A stretch of DNA of 64,000 nucleotides from Lichina pygmaea (taxonomy: Eukaryota; Ascomycota; Lichinomycetes; Lichinales; Lichinaceae). Of this stretch, positions 1-11,181 are shown in pieces (positions within the stretch are counted from its first letter, which is position 1; each line of letters opens with the position of its first letter). The notes beneath the pieces were generated by a model. That model saw only the letters and a list, made by a program, of their open reading frames with translations, did no database searches and was not told where the DNA came from. Where the stretch lies: positions 2,046,001 through 2,110,000 of the forward strand of contig OY730169.1 of assembly GCA_963422465.1 (NCBI GenBank), written 5' to 3'. A program made the position numbers and the translations under genes.

Positions 1-185
1 AACCTCTCAGGAAAGTCTTCCAGTCTCCAGCATGTTGATGTGAGAACAGCTATAGCTTGGCAGAACTTAAGACCCAGAGCTTTCAGAAATCTATTTGGCA
101 GCTTATCTTTTCCCCCTGCTGTAAAAGATTTCTTCTTGTTCAGGATTTGCTCCACTTCTTCAGCAGTAACCTCCTGGGAGAGCTG

Positions 186-787
186 TGTTGCGGTCCGTAC
201 CGTGCCGTCCTAACCGAGTATAGGATTAAGGGTGAGATGCGGAAGGTGGGTTGGTTCTCGCAGGAGAGGAGTGTCAAGGAGCGTGAAGGGGTTTGGTGGA
301 ATGTGGTGGTGGTGACACCTAATCAATGGCTTCGTACAAAAGGATTGTATTGAAGTAGATCTAGTTGTCTGGATCACAACATAAGTTGAAGACGATTGTT
401 CCATAAGGGAACTATCGCCGGACTATATAGTGCTGGCCTGTCGAGACAATCGAGATTGTCTCGACAGTCTCGACATCGAGATGGGTGAGATTGTCTCGAT
501 GGTCCCACCATGTTATGCACCCTGTGTCGAGACTGGTGAGATTGTCTTGATGCTTCATGCACGCTGCGTCAAGACTGGTGAGGCTGTCTCGATGCTTCCT
601 GCATCCTGCATCAAGACTGGTGAGATTGTCTTGATGCTTCATGCATGCTGCGTCAAGCCACCCGTGTGTGTCTCGACAGTCACGTGACCCCTTGTTGGTT
701 GGTCACTTGACTTCCATGGTGTCCTCTTGCCTGGCCTGCGGCCTGATTGCCTATAAATGAGTGGCTCCCATCCCAGGGGTCGTAACA
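186..787. mobile_element. Solo-LTR-like insertion (LTR fossil) inside the LINE
   Basis: The 602-bp segment starts TGTTGCGG and ends CGTAACA, so it has TG...CA ends with imperfect inverted termini. It is flanked by a perfect 5-bp duplication AGCTG (181-185 and 788-792). Removing the segment and one AGCTG makes the LINE reading frame run on, so the insertion site is certain. Size, ends and a 5-bp duplication are what a single LTR left by recombination looks like. It contains an array of 42-bp repeats and a TATAAA near 752. No internal retrotransposon genes are present. It must be younger than the LINE. Copia versus gypsy origin cannot be told from a lone LTR. Confidence 0.72.
475..660. repeat. 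42-bp tandem repeat with palindromic core
   Basis: Units begin at 526, 568, 610 and 652 (exactly 42 bp apart), with a longer, diverged unit from 475. Each contains a GTCGAGAC/GTCAAGAC-GGTGAGRTTGTCT core. Just upstream, 439-451 and 454-466 form a perfect 13-bp inverted repeat (TGTCGAGACAATC). The array lies inside the solo-LTR-like insert. Confidence 0.85.
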
Positions 788-2060
788 AGCTGGATCTCTG
801 GAGTACTCTGGGATCTCTCTGTACTTGGTTCTGGAGTGAGTGCTTTGGGAAAGAACTGGGCTGAGAATACTTTTGTCTTCTCCTCAAAGGTTTTAGCTAG
901 TCCTTCTTGAGTTTCCAAGTCTGGGACCAGAGGAAGATCAGGAGTCCTGTTGGCTTTTGTCTTTCCCCACTTTGCAAGCTTCCAGAATTTTGAAGAACTG
1001 GCTAGCTTATAGACTTGTTGCCTGAAGGTGTTCTGCTTTCCCTCTCTGACTACTTTTTTCTTTCTCTTGGTTGCTTGCTCTAGATCTTCTTGGGATGCCT
1101 GTCCTCTGAGAACTTGTCTTCTTACTCTTCTTTCCTCTCTAACCTTGTTCTGGATCTCTTGGTTCTACCAGGGAACTGAGTGGCCAGATTACTTCTGGAG
1201 CTGTGTGTATTTGCTTGCTACTCCTTAGAGAAAGTTGTCCAGATACTCCAAGTACTTATCCACTTCATCTTTGTCTTGAAAGTGGGAAGGTAGCTGTAGC
1301 TTCTCACACTCTGCTCTTGCAAAGTTTGAGTCCAGTGTTGTCCAGTTCTTTTCTGGCTTCCAGGATTTCCTTGGAGGATCCAGGTCCAGGCTAGTTAGTA
1401 CAGGTCTATGGTCAGACCCATGAAAGAACTGGAGAGCTACTTTAGAGAAAATCAGAGAGTTAGAAAGAGAAGAAGAAATAAAAGACAGATCAATAGCAGA
1501 ACTTGGTTTTTCAGAAAGAGATCTTGCTCTGGTAGGAGTAAAAGGTGTAATAGCTAAATCTAGATTTGAATCTTTCATTAGACTTTGGAACTTGTTTGCA
1601 GTCTCAGAGTATAGTCTTCTTTTCTTTGACCAGTCTGGATGATGGAGGTTTGAATCTGTTAGAAGAATATGTTGTCCTTGCTCTTGTAGAGTATTTTGGA
1701 GTAAACAGAGAAGAGCTTCTGATGCTTCTGTGTAATTTTCTTGGCTTGATGGAGTGAAGTAAAGATTATGTACCCAAAGAGAGGTGGTGGAGTTCTCCAA
1801 GTGGATTTCAAGAGAAATAAAATCTTTACTCCAGAAAGTAGGGTGAAGAGAAGAAAGTTTCAGGTTCTTGTTGATTAGAAAAAGTGTTCTGCCAATCTCT
1901 GAAGAGTAAAGAGGAAGAAAGGAAGAAAAAACAGTAGAGGTGCTTGTTTCTAGGTGGGGGTTTTTCCAGAGTTCTTGAAGTGCAATAATGTCCACCTCTT
2001 GAAGAGCTGAGGTTGCTAGAAGTAGCTCTTGGGCTGATTGGCTTTTTTGCACATGTCAGC

Positions 2061-3209
2061 AAGACTAACTGCCTTGGACAAAGAGACTGTGAGGATAGGG
2101 GAAGGAGAGGGATAGGGAAGGGGAGCACAAAGGCAGGAGGGGGAAGAAGGAGCAGTGATGTCTCCGCTTTGGGCCAGGAAGTGCTAGGAGTGGAGTGAAG
2201 GGTCGAAATAGGATAGATATTGTCTGATGATCAACTCAGATCCCAGAATATACGCACAGAGAGTACGGTATACAAGAGTTGAGCCAAGAAGAAGTTGACC
2301 AGTGTGCTGTTCCTGGTGTGCCGCTCCTGTTCCTACCATGAAGCCACGAGTACGGAGACCAGAACTGGGCCACTGAACATCAGACCTCAGAACGTATACT
2401 TAAAAACTTTCGCTAGCTTGGATACTTGGCCAGCCCAAGTACAAGTACAGTTGGAATGAGTTGGAATGAGTTGAGTTGAGTTTTGAGTCGAGTCGGAATA
2501 AGCTGGCATGGATAGATGGATTGAGATAGGTTGAGATGAGAGGAGGTTATGTCAATGGAATTCGACACAGATCAGACTAGACTCGATCATGTGGGAGGAC
2601 GATGATGCGAGGTGGGAACGGACGGATGATTATATGCCGAGAAGATTCGGCCGAGTTGCTTCGATCCAGGCTTGAAAGGTCAACTTCTCTTAGGAAAACA
2701 TCGAGGCACAGGTCAAGTGTCTTTTGGACTAAACAGCAACTACGGTACTGGTGAAAGGCCAGACGACGACGGCGACGACGACGGAGATGGCGACGGCTGC
2801 TCTAGTAGATGAAACACTAGCAATCGATAGAACTAAAAACAGACGGACAGATATCTACGGCGGAGGCTATTCCTCGAGGGACATATGCCGACAGGCGCAC
2901 AGAGACCTGGGATAGATCCTTGCACGACCTCTATGAAAAGGAAACCCGTCGAAAAAGAGCACGACGGCAAACAGCCGAAACCCATGTCAAAAGGGGACCA
3001 GGAGGCGGACGAAAACTCAGCCAACACCACTTTTGTTTTCAAAGAGGATTGTGTTCTAAGAGAATAGTATATCGAGACAACATGATCGTCCCGGTCCAGG
3101 TTGCGTCCATCAAGCGTAGAAGGACCGGCACAAGCCCGCCCAGCACAACGGAAAGCAGCGGACCATCCCGATCACGTCATAGCCACGAGAACCCAAACCC
3201 GTCGGAAAC
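2061..3209. other. Non-coding stretch between LINE and eIF4A
   Basis: This holds the frayed 5' edge of the LINE (to about 2200) and short direct repeats of GTTGGAATGA/GTTGA at about 2450-2485. The last several hundred bases are probably the 3' untranslated region of eIF4A. The ORFs at 2833-3213 have no recognisable product. Confidence 0.5.
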
Positions 3210-4713
3210 TTAGATGAGATCTGCCGATTCGGGTTAGCAGGGCTGCTTGAGCATGAGAAAACCTCCCCACTCACCAGCAACATTCATGGGCATCTCCTCG
3301 ATCTGGGTGCTGTAGAACTGCTCAATCTCGCGCATCATGCGGACATCGTCGGCTGTGACGAAGTTGATGGCCACACCCTTCCGGCCAAACCGTCCACCGC
3401 GGCCAATGCGATGGATGTAGTTCTCGCGGTTGGCCGGCAGGTCGTAGTTGATGACCAGAGACACCTGCTGCACGTCAATGCCGCGGGCGAGGAGGTCAGT
3501 GGCGATCAGCACGCGCGAAGAGCCCGACCGGAACTCCTTCATGATGACATCACGCTGGGTCTGTTCCATGTCGCCGTGCATGGCGGAGACGGTAAAGTCC
3601 CGAGCCGTGAGCTTCTCGGTGAGCCAGTCCACTTTTCTGCGGGTGTTGCAGAAGATGACCGCCTGGGTGATGGTGACGGTCTCGTAGAGATCAGAGAGCG
3701 TGTCGAGCTTCCACTCTTCCTTCTCGACGGCGATGTAGAACTGTTTGATGCCCTCGAGCGTCAACTCGGCCTTCTTGACCAAGATGCGAACCGGGTCACG
3801 CATGAACTTCGTAGTGACTTCGAGCACGTCCTGCGGCATGGTGGCCGACAAGAGGACGACCTGGGTGGACTGCGGGAGAAGCTGGAAGATGTCGTATATT
3901 TGCTCGGTGAAGCCACGCTAGCCCGGGCTGTCAGCTGCACAGGAAATAGCAGCGTAATCTCCGTGGCTGCGACAACTCACCGAGAGCATCTCGTCCGCCT
4001 CGTCCAGGACAAACATTTTGATCGAGTCCGTCTTGAGATGGCGCCGCTGAATCATGTCGTGGACACGACCCGGGGTACCAACGACGATCTGCGGGCCATC
4101 TTGAAGAGCCTTCATGTCGTCGCGGACGCTGGTGCCGCCGATGCAGGCATGGCATTCGATGTTCACAAAGTCGCCAATAGCGACGACGACCTTTTGGATC
4201 TGCTGAGCAAGCTCACGGGTGGGAGCCAGAATGAGCACCTGGCAGTTCTTCACGTTCGCGTCGAGCTTCTGCAGAGCCGAGATCGAGAACGTCGCAGTCT
4301 TTCCGGTTCCAGATTGCGCCTGTGCGATGACATCGTGCCCTATGTAGCGGTTGAGAAACGTAGATTTGAATGTTTTCATGCATGCGTACCCTTGATGACA
4401 GGCATAATGGCCCGCTGTTGAATGGCCGAAGGGCGTTCGAAGCCATAGGCGTAGACACCTGAAAGATGGCCGTTGAGCGTCTATTGCCTAGATGTCAAGG
4501 CGTCTCAGGGACACGATATTTACCTCGTAGAAGATCTGACTTGAGTTCCATGGCATCAAACGAGTCGACGGTCTCGTCATAGTTGGACTCGATCTGGCCT
4601 GCAAATGCGAGTTCAGCCGTGTCCTCGGTGGATATTTCGCAGTGAGTACCGGGGGGCCCTCTAGTCCACTCACCCTCGGGGACGTCGTCCAAACCCTTGT
4701 CAGCCGACGCCAT
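3210..4713 (-). CDS. TIF1: ATP-dependent RNA helicase eIF4A (DEAD box)
   Basis: Cap-binding-complex helicase that unwinds 5' UTR structure for ribosome scanning, acting in the cytosol. Six exons: 4713-4674, 4598-4524, 4458-4390, 4339-3981, 3917-3275 and 3220-3210, giving 398 aa, the normal family length. Seen in order: Q-motif region [11 protein letters not shown] (about 45-55), Walker A AQSGTGKT (69-76), PTRELA, GG, TPGR, DEAD (174-177), SAT (205-207), and [11 protein letters not shown] near the end. Every intron has GT..AG ends. The last exon is only 11 nt: reading on past MPMNVA gives an unrelated tail, whereas splicing at GTGAGT to CAG gives the usual ending MPMNVADLI. The ATG at 4713 is the first in frame. 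The fungal gene is also called tif1/eIF4A; identification is very secure. Confidence 0.97.
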
Positions 4714-5246
4714 GATTGCGATGGACAGACAGTGTCAGTGACACTCGGCGGAGAAGTTGATTTTCACTAGTCTGATAGGGTGACCTGTCCGTCAGCACCG
4801 TGCCCGCACAGCCGGCCCCGTGTGTAGTGACCTATGTGCTCACAGACCTTGCACCGACTATTCTCTTGAAGTCCAAGAGAATGCAAGTCTTCTACTGTGT
4901 AGAAGACTAGAGTGTGGATTTGTGAGTGTGTGTAGGATATATTGTGGGGTGGATTAGAAATTGATAGTGGGGGCTCAACTCTGAAACTCAAATAACAGTC
5001 GGGCTTCATGTGAACGCTACTGCTTTGGGCTTAGCGTCCCATCCTTTTTCACTTGGCCTCAGCATGAACGTGACTGCGGCTCAAAGGCATATCTTGCTGA
5101 CTCACTTCTGATCAAGCCCTAGCCTACCTTCCGTACTGCGCTTCGTACATACGGGGGTACTCCGTACGTTACGTACGTACTCCCTACCAGGGGCAGTAAT
5201 TCATCCCACTCCACGCAGTCACCAACAGAACGACGTTGAAGACAGG
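4714..5246. other. Divergent intergenic region (eIF4A / small unknown gene)
   Basis: This is the shared upstream region of two genes reading away from each other. It contains a GTAC-rich cluster at about 5148-5186 (CCGTACGTTACGTACGTAC). I see no convincing TATA box or coding exon. Confidence 0.5.
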
Positions 5247-5664
5247 ATGCACGTCGCCGAAGTGCTCTCGGATCTGACATCACTCCGCGTCTGCGTAAGA
5301 GCGTCATTGGTCGCTCGAATCCAGCGCACGAGCTAACTGAAGGACCTGCAAGGGCCCAACGGAAGCGCTTGCTCTTGTGCGAGCATCGTCGAACCCCGCC
5401 GGCGGCGCCACTACTAGTGGTGGCAACGACTCGTCACCCAATCCCAATGCCGAGATAGTACAAAGCGGTGGGCGAGAAAACAACAGCTCAAACCCCAAGC
5501 CCAGACTATCCGAGAAAGAGCCAGATCATGATATACGTCGAGTGTACGAGTTGCGGGAACTGCACGACCTGGTCAAAGGACGATATGCTGAGGGCCACGA
5601 CTCGGCACTCGACGAGGCAAGGGCGCTTGTGCGAAACACCCTCGATGGGCTGCAAGAGAGATAA
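5247..5664 (+). CDS. Small two-exon protein of unknown function
   Basis: Exon 1 is 5247-5294 from an ATG (MHVAEVLSDLTSLRVC). A 58-bp intron, 5295-5352, has a GTAAGA donor, a textbook GCTAAC branch site and an AAG acceptor. Exon 2 is 5353-5664, giving 119 aa. The middle is low-complexity (Ser, Asn, Gly, Pro). The C-terminal 45 residues are charged and predicted helical (VYELRELHDLV, then LDEARALVRNTLDGL). I do not recognise the family; a small coiled-coil subunit of a larger complex is only a guess. Gene reality rests on the good intron and the in-phase joint. Confidence 0.55.
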
Positions 5665-6743
5665 GGTGTTGAAGATACCTTGAAAGAGATAGGTATCGTG
5701 GTTCGGGGAAGTAGACTTCTAGTAACGTGTCGCGCAGTCAACTCCCCACGGACATTTGCTGATAAGTAAGAACCTCTCCCCTCCAGTCCTCGTTCCAGTC
5801 CTCCTCCCAGTTATTCCCAGACTGAAGCAACATCCACTTCGCACATCCCTACTAGCAAGAGGCCCAGAGTCCTTCCAGCCTGTTTGAGTTGCCCCAGGCC
5901 TCACAGAAACTACCCGTAGAAACAACGTCTACTTTTCCCAAGCCTGCAACTGCAGCAATCTAATTATCCATGTCAGAGCATCTCTTTTTCGAGCTCCTCT
6001 GCCAGTCGTTGAAAGACACCAGGACTGCTGTTACAAGTGTCTCTGCCAGCTCCACTGCAAGGCACCAGAACTGCTGTTGCAAGGCACCGGGGCCGATCGA
6101 CCAGCTCAGCACAGCGAGTGCCAAGTAAGCAGAGCAACACTGCGCCGTGATCATGCTTCTATGTGATGGTGGCACCGGTGGTCAGTGTACTTTTCTGATA
6201 CAGTCTACCATAGAGGACCAGGTTCCTACCCGACCTACTGACCATCACCACTCCATGTCCTGATCAAGAGCACTGAATAACAGTAGAATGCAGGCGGAAC
6301 ATCAGTGGAACAAAGAGGAAGATTCACACACCACAGCTGTACACTTGTACGTGTTGGTTCTTGTGACTTGCTCACTTGCTCTTGACAGCAGATGAGATGT
6401 CCAGGAGCCTAGGTGCCTCCAGAGTCATGGATTGATCCCACCACTCGTAGGACATTCATTTCAGACCGGTCGACTTGACTCCGAGAAGAAGTGGAGTGTA
6501 CTGTTCGTACTGTACGTAGCTTACAGCAACTCTGGTTCGGCAAGTAGCTCTACTCTCACCACTCAGATTGCAGCTCGACTCAGCTCTAGCCTATTCTAGA
6601 GCTGACAGCTCCAGCTCCAGCTCCAGTGGTAGTGATAGAAGCAGCAGCAGAAAGATATCACTTGGTATATTGTATTCCAAATGGATTTGTTCGATTCCTT
6701 CTTTCTTTCTTTCATTCTGGGACAGAAACCTGCTGGCCCGTAG
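5665..6743. other. Non-coding stretch with short direct repeats
   Basis: A diverged direct repeat lies at about 6018-6090 (CAGAACTGCTGTTNCAAG and CACTGCAAGGCACC units). A CTCCAG/AGC-rich patch follows at about 6600-6650. No gene model could be supported. The right end is probably the 3' UTR of the convergent CCCH/Smr gene. Confidence 0.45.
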
Positions 6744-9385
6744 TCAGACGGCTCGCCCGTTCTTATTGACCTCCTCTCGGGTCAAGATCTTGACCTTTGT
6801 GCTACTCGCTCGTCGGCCGACGTTGTCGGCCCGGCGGGGTGTATCTGCGCGGTTGCCTGGCTCGCCAGTGTCACCGCCGCCACCGCCGCCACCGCCGCCA
6901 CCGACGTGCCGCAGCTTCTCGCGGTCGTACGACCGCGGATCGACCCCCAGGATCCCGCCGCATTGGTTCCGGTCGCCCGGCACGGAGAATTCTCGGTAGG
7001 CGTAGCCCAGATCGTCGAGGTAGCTCCGCACCGTCTTTCCGATCTTGTCTTTGCCGTTCTTCGAATGGTGCGCCGTTCCGGTGATGATGTAGACGTGTTG
7101 CTTGGCCGGTGGCGTCGTCGTGCTGCGCTTGGCCGCTGCCGCCGCCGACGGCGACGGAGACGGGGGTGATGTCGACGTCGATGTCGATGCTGCCGACGAG
7201 GTCGACGACACCGGCGATGTGGACGGATCGTCCCCGCCGGCCCCGCCCTTGGGGCGGTATTCGAGGAGCACGGGCTCGAAGTAGCCGACGACCTCGTTCG
7301 CGTGCAGGCCGTGGAGGTCGATGTACCTCTCCGTCATTCCGTGGCTGTTGTTTTTGGCGTTGCGCTTATCGTGCAGCTGACGGGCCGCCTCGCGGTGTGC
7401 TTTGCGCATGAGTTCGTTCTCGCTCTGGCCCCGAAGGCTCAGCGCCTTGGCGGCGCGAGCGTCGTTGCGGTGCCAAGCCTGTGCGGCGCTGTACCCCGAG
7501 ACGTTGTATCAGCACGTCGACATCAAGAACAGGTAGCAATCCCTCGCAACCAAACCAAACCCACCTCTGTAAGAACTTGTTCCTCAGAGCCCCGTGCTTG
7601 ATGGCTTCCTGGCGAGCTTTGAGGTAAGCCTTGTCCGCTCGATCGCCCGTCTCGAGCCAGGGGATGTGCTGTGGGGCCGGAATCCTCTGAGCCGCCGCGC
7701 CATTCTCGCGCGCGCCGGACGAGCCCCGCTTGCCCGCCTTGGACGTGGGGCGACCCTGGCCCGGTTTGGGGGAAGGTGCCATCCGCAGGACGCCCGCCAT
7801 CGTTGGCGACATCTCCTTATCTTTGGGACCGTTCCCGTTCCCATTCCCGTTCCCGTTTCCGTGGCCGCTGCGCCTGCCATGGTTGTTGTTGTTGTTGTTG
7901 TTGTTGTTGTTCTTCTTCTTCCCAGACCCGGCACCAGAGGCGCCCAGCGATGGAAAGGCATCTGGATCGTCGACGGACGGGATGGATGGCGTGGCAGCAC
8001 GCGAGTGCCGGCTGGCGGGTCGCGAGCGTGACCGAGGCCGCCTCGTGGCCGCGTCGCCCAGCAGGTTCGGATGGGCCAAGGCGCCGGGAGACGTGCCCAG
8101 CTGGTGTCCACCGTCGTACGCGCTCGTGGAACAGCCGGCCTGACCGAGCCCGTTCCGGTGGCTCCCGGCAGCGAACTGGCTCGAGCCGAACTGCTGCAAC
8201 GCCGGAAAGGAGTTGTAGTCCTGGATCTGGAAGTTGGGCCGGACGTGGTGCGGCGGGGGGCTGCCGTCGCCAAAGACGGCGGGATCCTCGAACGAGAGCT
8301 TGTTGATGAGGCTCGACGGGTCGTGCGAGAAGACGCACGTGTCCCCGGCGAGGCAGTTGCCCATCAGCCAGTACCTGTGCAGGGGGGGGGGGAATGGGTT
8401 AGAAGTCAAGCGAGAGAGCACGCCAGGGTCGCAGCCGCCTCGGTCCAAAAGAGACCTACTTGCAGACATGGTTGCTCAAGTCATGGCTGAATCTGCAGTC
8501 GGCCCTCAGGCAGGCGCCCGAGGACAGGAAGTACTTGCACACGACGCCGCTGCGCGGGGGTGCATTCGCCATCGGGTTCGCCGCCGTGGACTTGCCGACC
8601 AGCACCGAGCCTCCGGCGCCGGCGAACACGTCGGCCGACTGTTGCACGGCGAGCTGATGCTCGGCCATGAGCTCGACGATCGCCATCGTCAGGTCGTATC
8701 CGTTCGCCTCGAGCGCCCTCTCGATCTCGTCGTCCGACTTGTCCTCGCCCACGACGGACCGTAGGATGTCGTACGGGCTCATGTCGATCTGGGCCGGCTG
8801 GAAGTACGCGGTCCCGACCCCGCCGAAGACGCTCTCGGAGCCCGGCGTGAACGCAGCCGACGATGCGATGCTGACGGCATCGTCGTTGACGAGCCAGTCC
8901 ACGACGTTGTTGCCGTAGTCGCCCGACACGTCCGCGGCGGGACCGGTCTCGAGGGGGAACTCGTAGGCGTTCAGGTCAGGGCTATGCGGGATGCGCGGGC
9001 TGGCGAAGGCCATCCGTGGCGACGGCCTCGGCGACGTGAACGGCGACGCCGTCGACGACCTCACGCGGGAAAAGCCCGGCGGGGGTACGAGGCTGAAGCT
9101 CGACACGGGCGAGGACGCCAGCGGGGTGGACGGTCGATGAAGCTGCCACGAGGCCGGGGAGGGACGGCGGATGACGACGTGACGGGCGGGCGGCGGCGAC
9201 GGCGACGGCGCCGCCGACTCGCGGAAGCGCCATAGCACGTCGAGCACGGCGTTATCCAAGGATGAGCCGGTCAAGCTCGTCTCTTGCCTGAGCAATTCCA
9301 GCAGCTGGTCCGTCTTGTCCTCGTCCTCGGCCGACTCGTCCTTCAGGACCGGCAGGCACAGGTCGTAGACGACGTCGGAGATCAT
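6744..9385 (-). CDS. CCCH zinc-finger and Smr-domain protein
   Basis: Exons 9385-8460, 8374-7565 and 7488-6744 give 826 aa. Order: acidic N-terminus, Pro/Ser-rich linker, a CUE/UBA-like helical stretch (about 200-245, SPYDILRSVVG...EANGYDLTMAIVELM), and two CCCH fingers (about 283-325, CKYFLSSGACLRADCRFSH and CKYWLMGNCLAG...H). A long disordered linker follows, then the DUF1771-type helix SAAQAWHRNDARAAKALSL (about 579-600). Last comes an Smr domain with DLHG (about 637) and a TGTAHHS motif (about 715). Smr domains bind or nick nucleic acid; the CCCH pair suggests RNA binding, so a role in mRNA surveillance or ribosome quality control is inferred. Unusual: runs of Asn (10), Gly-Asn dipeptides and Gly (11), encoded by microsatellite-like DNA, and a long insert splitting the Smr domain. 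Confidence 0.9.
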
Positions 9386-11181
9386 GGCTGCCGACCGACC
9401 AGGGCACCGAGTTCTGGGGCCCCGCAGAGCGAAGCAGCGAGTCTTGCCTTGGATGATGAGATGCAGCTCGAGCTCCGATTACCGCTATCTATATGAATGG
9501 GGATGTTGATCAGTGAATGCGGTTGGCTATGCAGTTGACGATAAGTGATACGATTGAGATACTGCTACGACGCAATGCAACAGGGACCGAAGCTGACCTC
9601 ATGAGACCGGAATGAGGAGGACGAAAACGGCGAGGCCCAGAGCTCGCTGGCGCCGCGCCCGGAGGCCTATCGGTATCTTCGAGACAAAGAGACGAGCTGG
9701 GCTCGACAGCAAGCGGCCCTTCCAGGCTGGTGCCCTGCCAGATTGGTGGAGAGCCGCTCAGATACGGGATACATCAGCAATTATAGATGACGATCATCGA
9801 GGCAGTCGCGAGCGTGGAGCGGGGCGGACCATCTCCAGCAGCAACGAGCGAGAGAGCGCAAATAAGGCTGAATGTACGTATGATAGGGTCGACGGGTAAT
9901 ATATGTCGTGGAATGCCACCTCGTCGGCGCAGACAGGTAATCTTGTACCAGTAAGCCTCACGGCCGGCTGCGCGCCGCAAGCGCGTCCAATGCGGTCGAA
10001 TCAATGGCTTCTTTTCCCTGTCTTGGGCCTCGGCCGTTTTCAGCCAACAGCTCGTATCACAGGGGAAGGACTCGGCTGCGTAAGGCGACTACGTACAGTA
10101 CAGTACGCGCTGGTATGTACTAGGTGCCTACGTACGTACGTGCGACACCACGATCGCGCTAGTATGGAGTACGGACATGTGTGGTCATGGTGGACCTGGC
10201 AGTGACGTGAGCTGAGACAGGATGAGGCCCGGTGTGGCCGGCCCGACATCGCACGGCGTCGACGCCACTGCACCCTTGCTACCAACCACAGGAGCTCAGG
10301 CACAGCCAAGGCGCAGGTGCAGGCGTGGGCGTTCAGCTTTGCCTCCCCCGTTGTACTATTTTGTCCCCGATATTTGGGCTCAGACTCAGGCGTCGCACAT
10401 GCCTCATGTCTGGTTGAGGGTGCTGTACAGTACGTAGTACATACGTACGTACGTAACGTACGGAGGTACGGGGCGTACGAAGTATGAGGAAGCTGAGCCT
10501 GGAATTGTGGCATTCTTGGTATCAGCACTTTTGGCAATCGGTCACAATTTACCAAAGTCCTGCTCGTGTTGCTGTACGAGTACTGTACTTCCGTAATGGC
10601 CTCCCCCACTGAGCCTTGCGCGGCACCTTCGTACGCGCAGCTTACCTAAGCGACCGTCAGCTACAGTAGCAACCGACTAATCGTGTCACAGGAGTGGAAA
10701 GGTCCTACAACTCTTGTTATTCACAAGTCATGAGTGCTTCAAGAAAGCTTGGTTCGCTAATAGTTGCAAGATACGTAACGTACATCATCTTGCTCCTTCT
10801 TGTAGATGATAAGTGGTAGTCATACGTGGTCACTAGTCCGGAGAATATCTTACTCAGCACTTATGAATCCCTCAGCTGTACCTCCGTAGTGAGCGTGCGG
10901 CTCTATCAAAAGCTGTGTCGCTTGAGGTCGATTACTCATCAGAGTAGATACTACGGAGTACTAGTAACCCCTTCTGTACGAAGGTACATACGTACCGTGC
11001 CGTGCCGTGCGTGCCTACTGACGTACGTCCTGGACAAGCACGCAAGTATGTAAGTACTGCCGCGCCGCCGCGTGGCACACGAGGCACGGGCTCTTCGGGC
11101 ACCTGCTTGCCCAACTGTGTTTGATCCACTGGAGGGACTCGCCCAGTGTCGCCTTCCATCCTCGTCGCCTCGACCGCCGTG
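9386..11181. other. Long divergent intergenic region rich in GTAC palindromes
   Basis: This is 1.8 kb between two genes reading apart. It has at least three clusters of (A)CGTACGTAC at about 10091-10137, 10432-10482 and 10975-11035. A 189-codon open frame on the minus strand (10609-10040) has no family resemblance and a composition set by these repeats, so I do not call it a gene. Confidence 0.5.

Larger units (their letters stand above)
1..2060 (-). mobile_element. Decayed LINE (non-LTR retrotransposon), 5' part
   Basis: The minus strand from about 2052 to 1225 reads as an APE-type endonuclease. Motifs are IIALQELW near the start, LLTDSNLHHPDW in the middle, AIDLSFISSS and a late GSDHRP. 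Reading continues through a basic linker (about 1220-793). After a 602-bp insert it resumes at 185-1 with the usual start of a LINE reverse transcriptase (EVTAEEVEQIL, then FLKALG). The element therefore runs off the left edge and the RT core is not in view. Several in-frame stops break the reading frame, for example at 1225-1227, and there are two more within the next 80 bases of the linker. All three are TAA or TAG where Q or W codons would fit, as C-to-T/G-to-A change would produce. The order EN-linker-RT fits the Tad1/I-like LINEs common in fungi; the exact clade is not resolved. Confidence 0.8.

Noticed and set aside
3411-4421. 336-codon plus-strand open frame opposite eIF4A
   Set aside because: Shadow frame created by GC-rich codon bias; the minus strand encodes a complete eIF4A.
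10040-10609. 189-codon minus-strand frame in the intergenic region
   Set aside because: Composition follows the GTAC repeats (Thr/Tyr/Val/Arg strings), with no domain and no splice partner.
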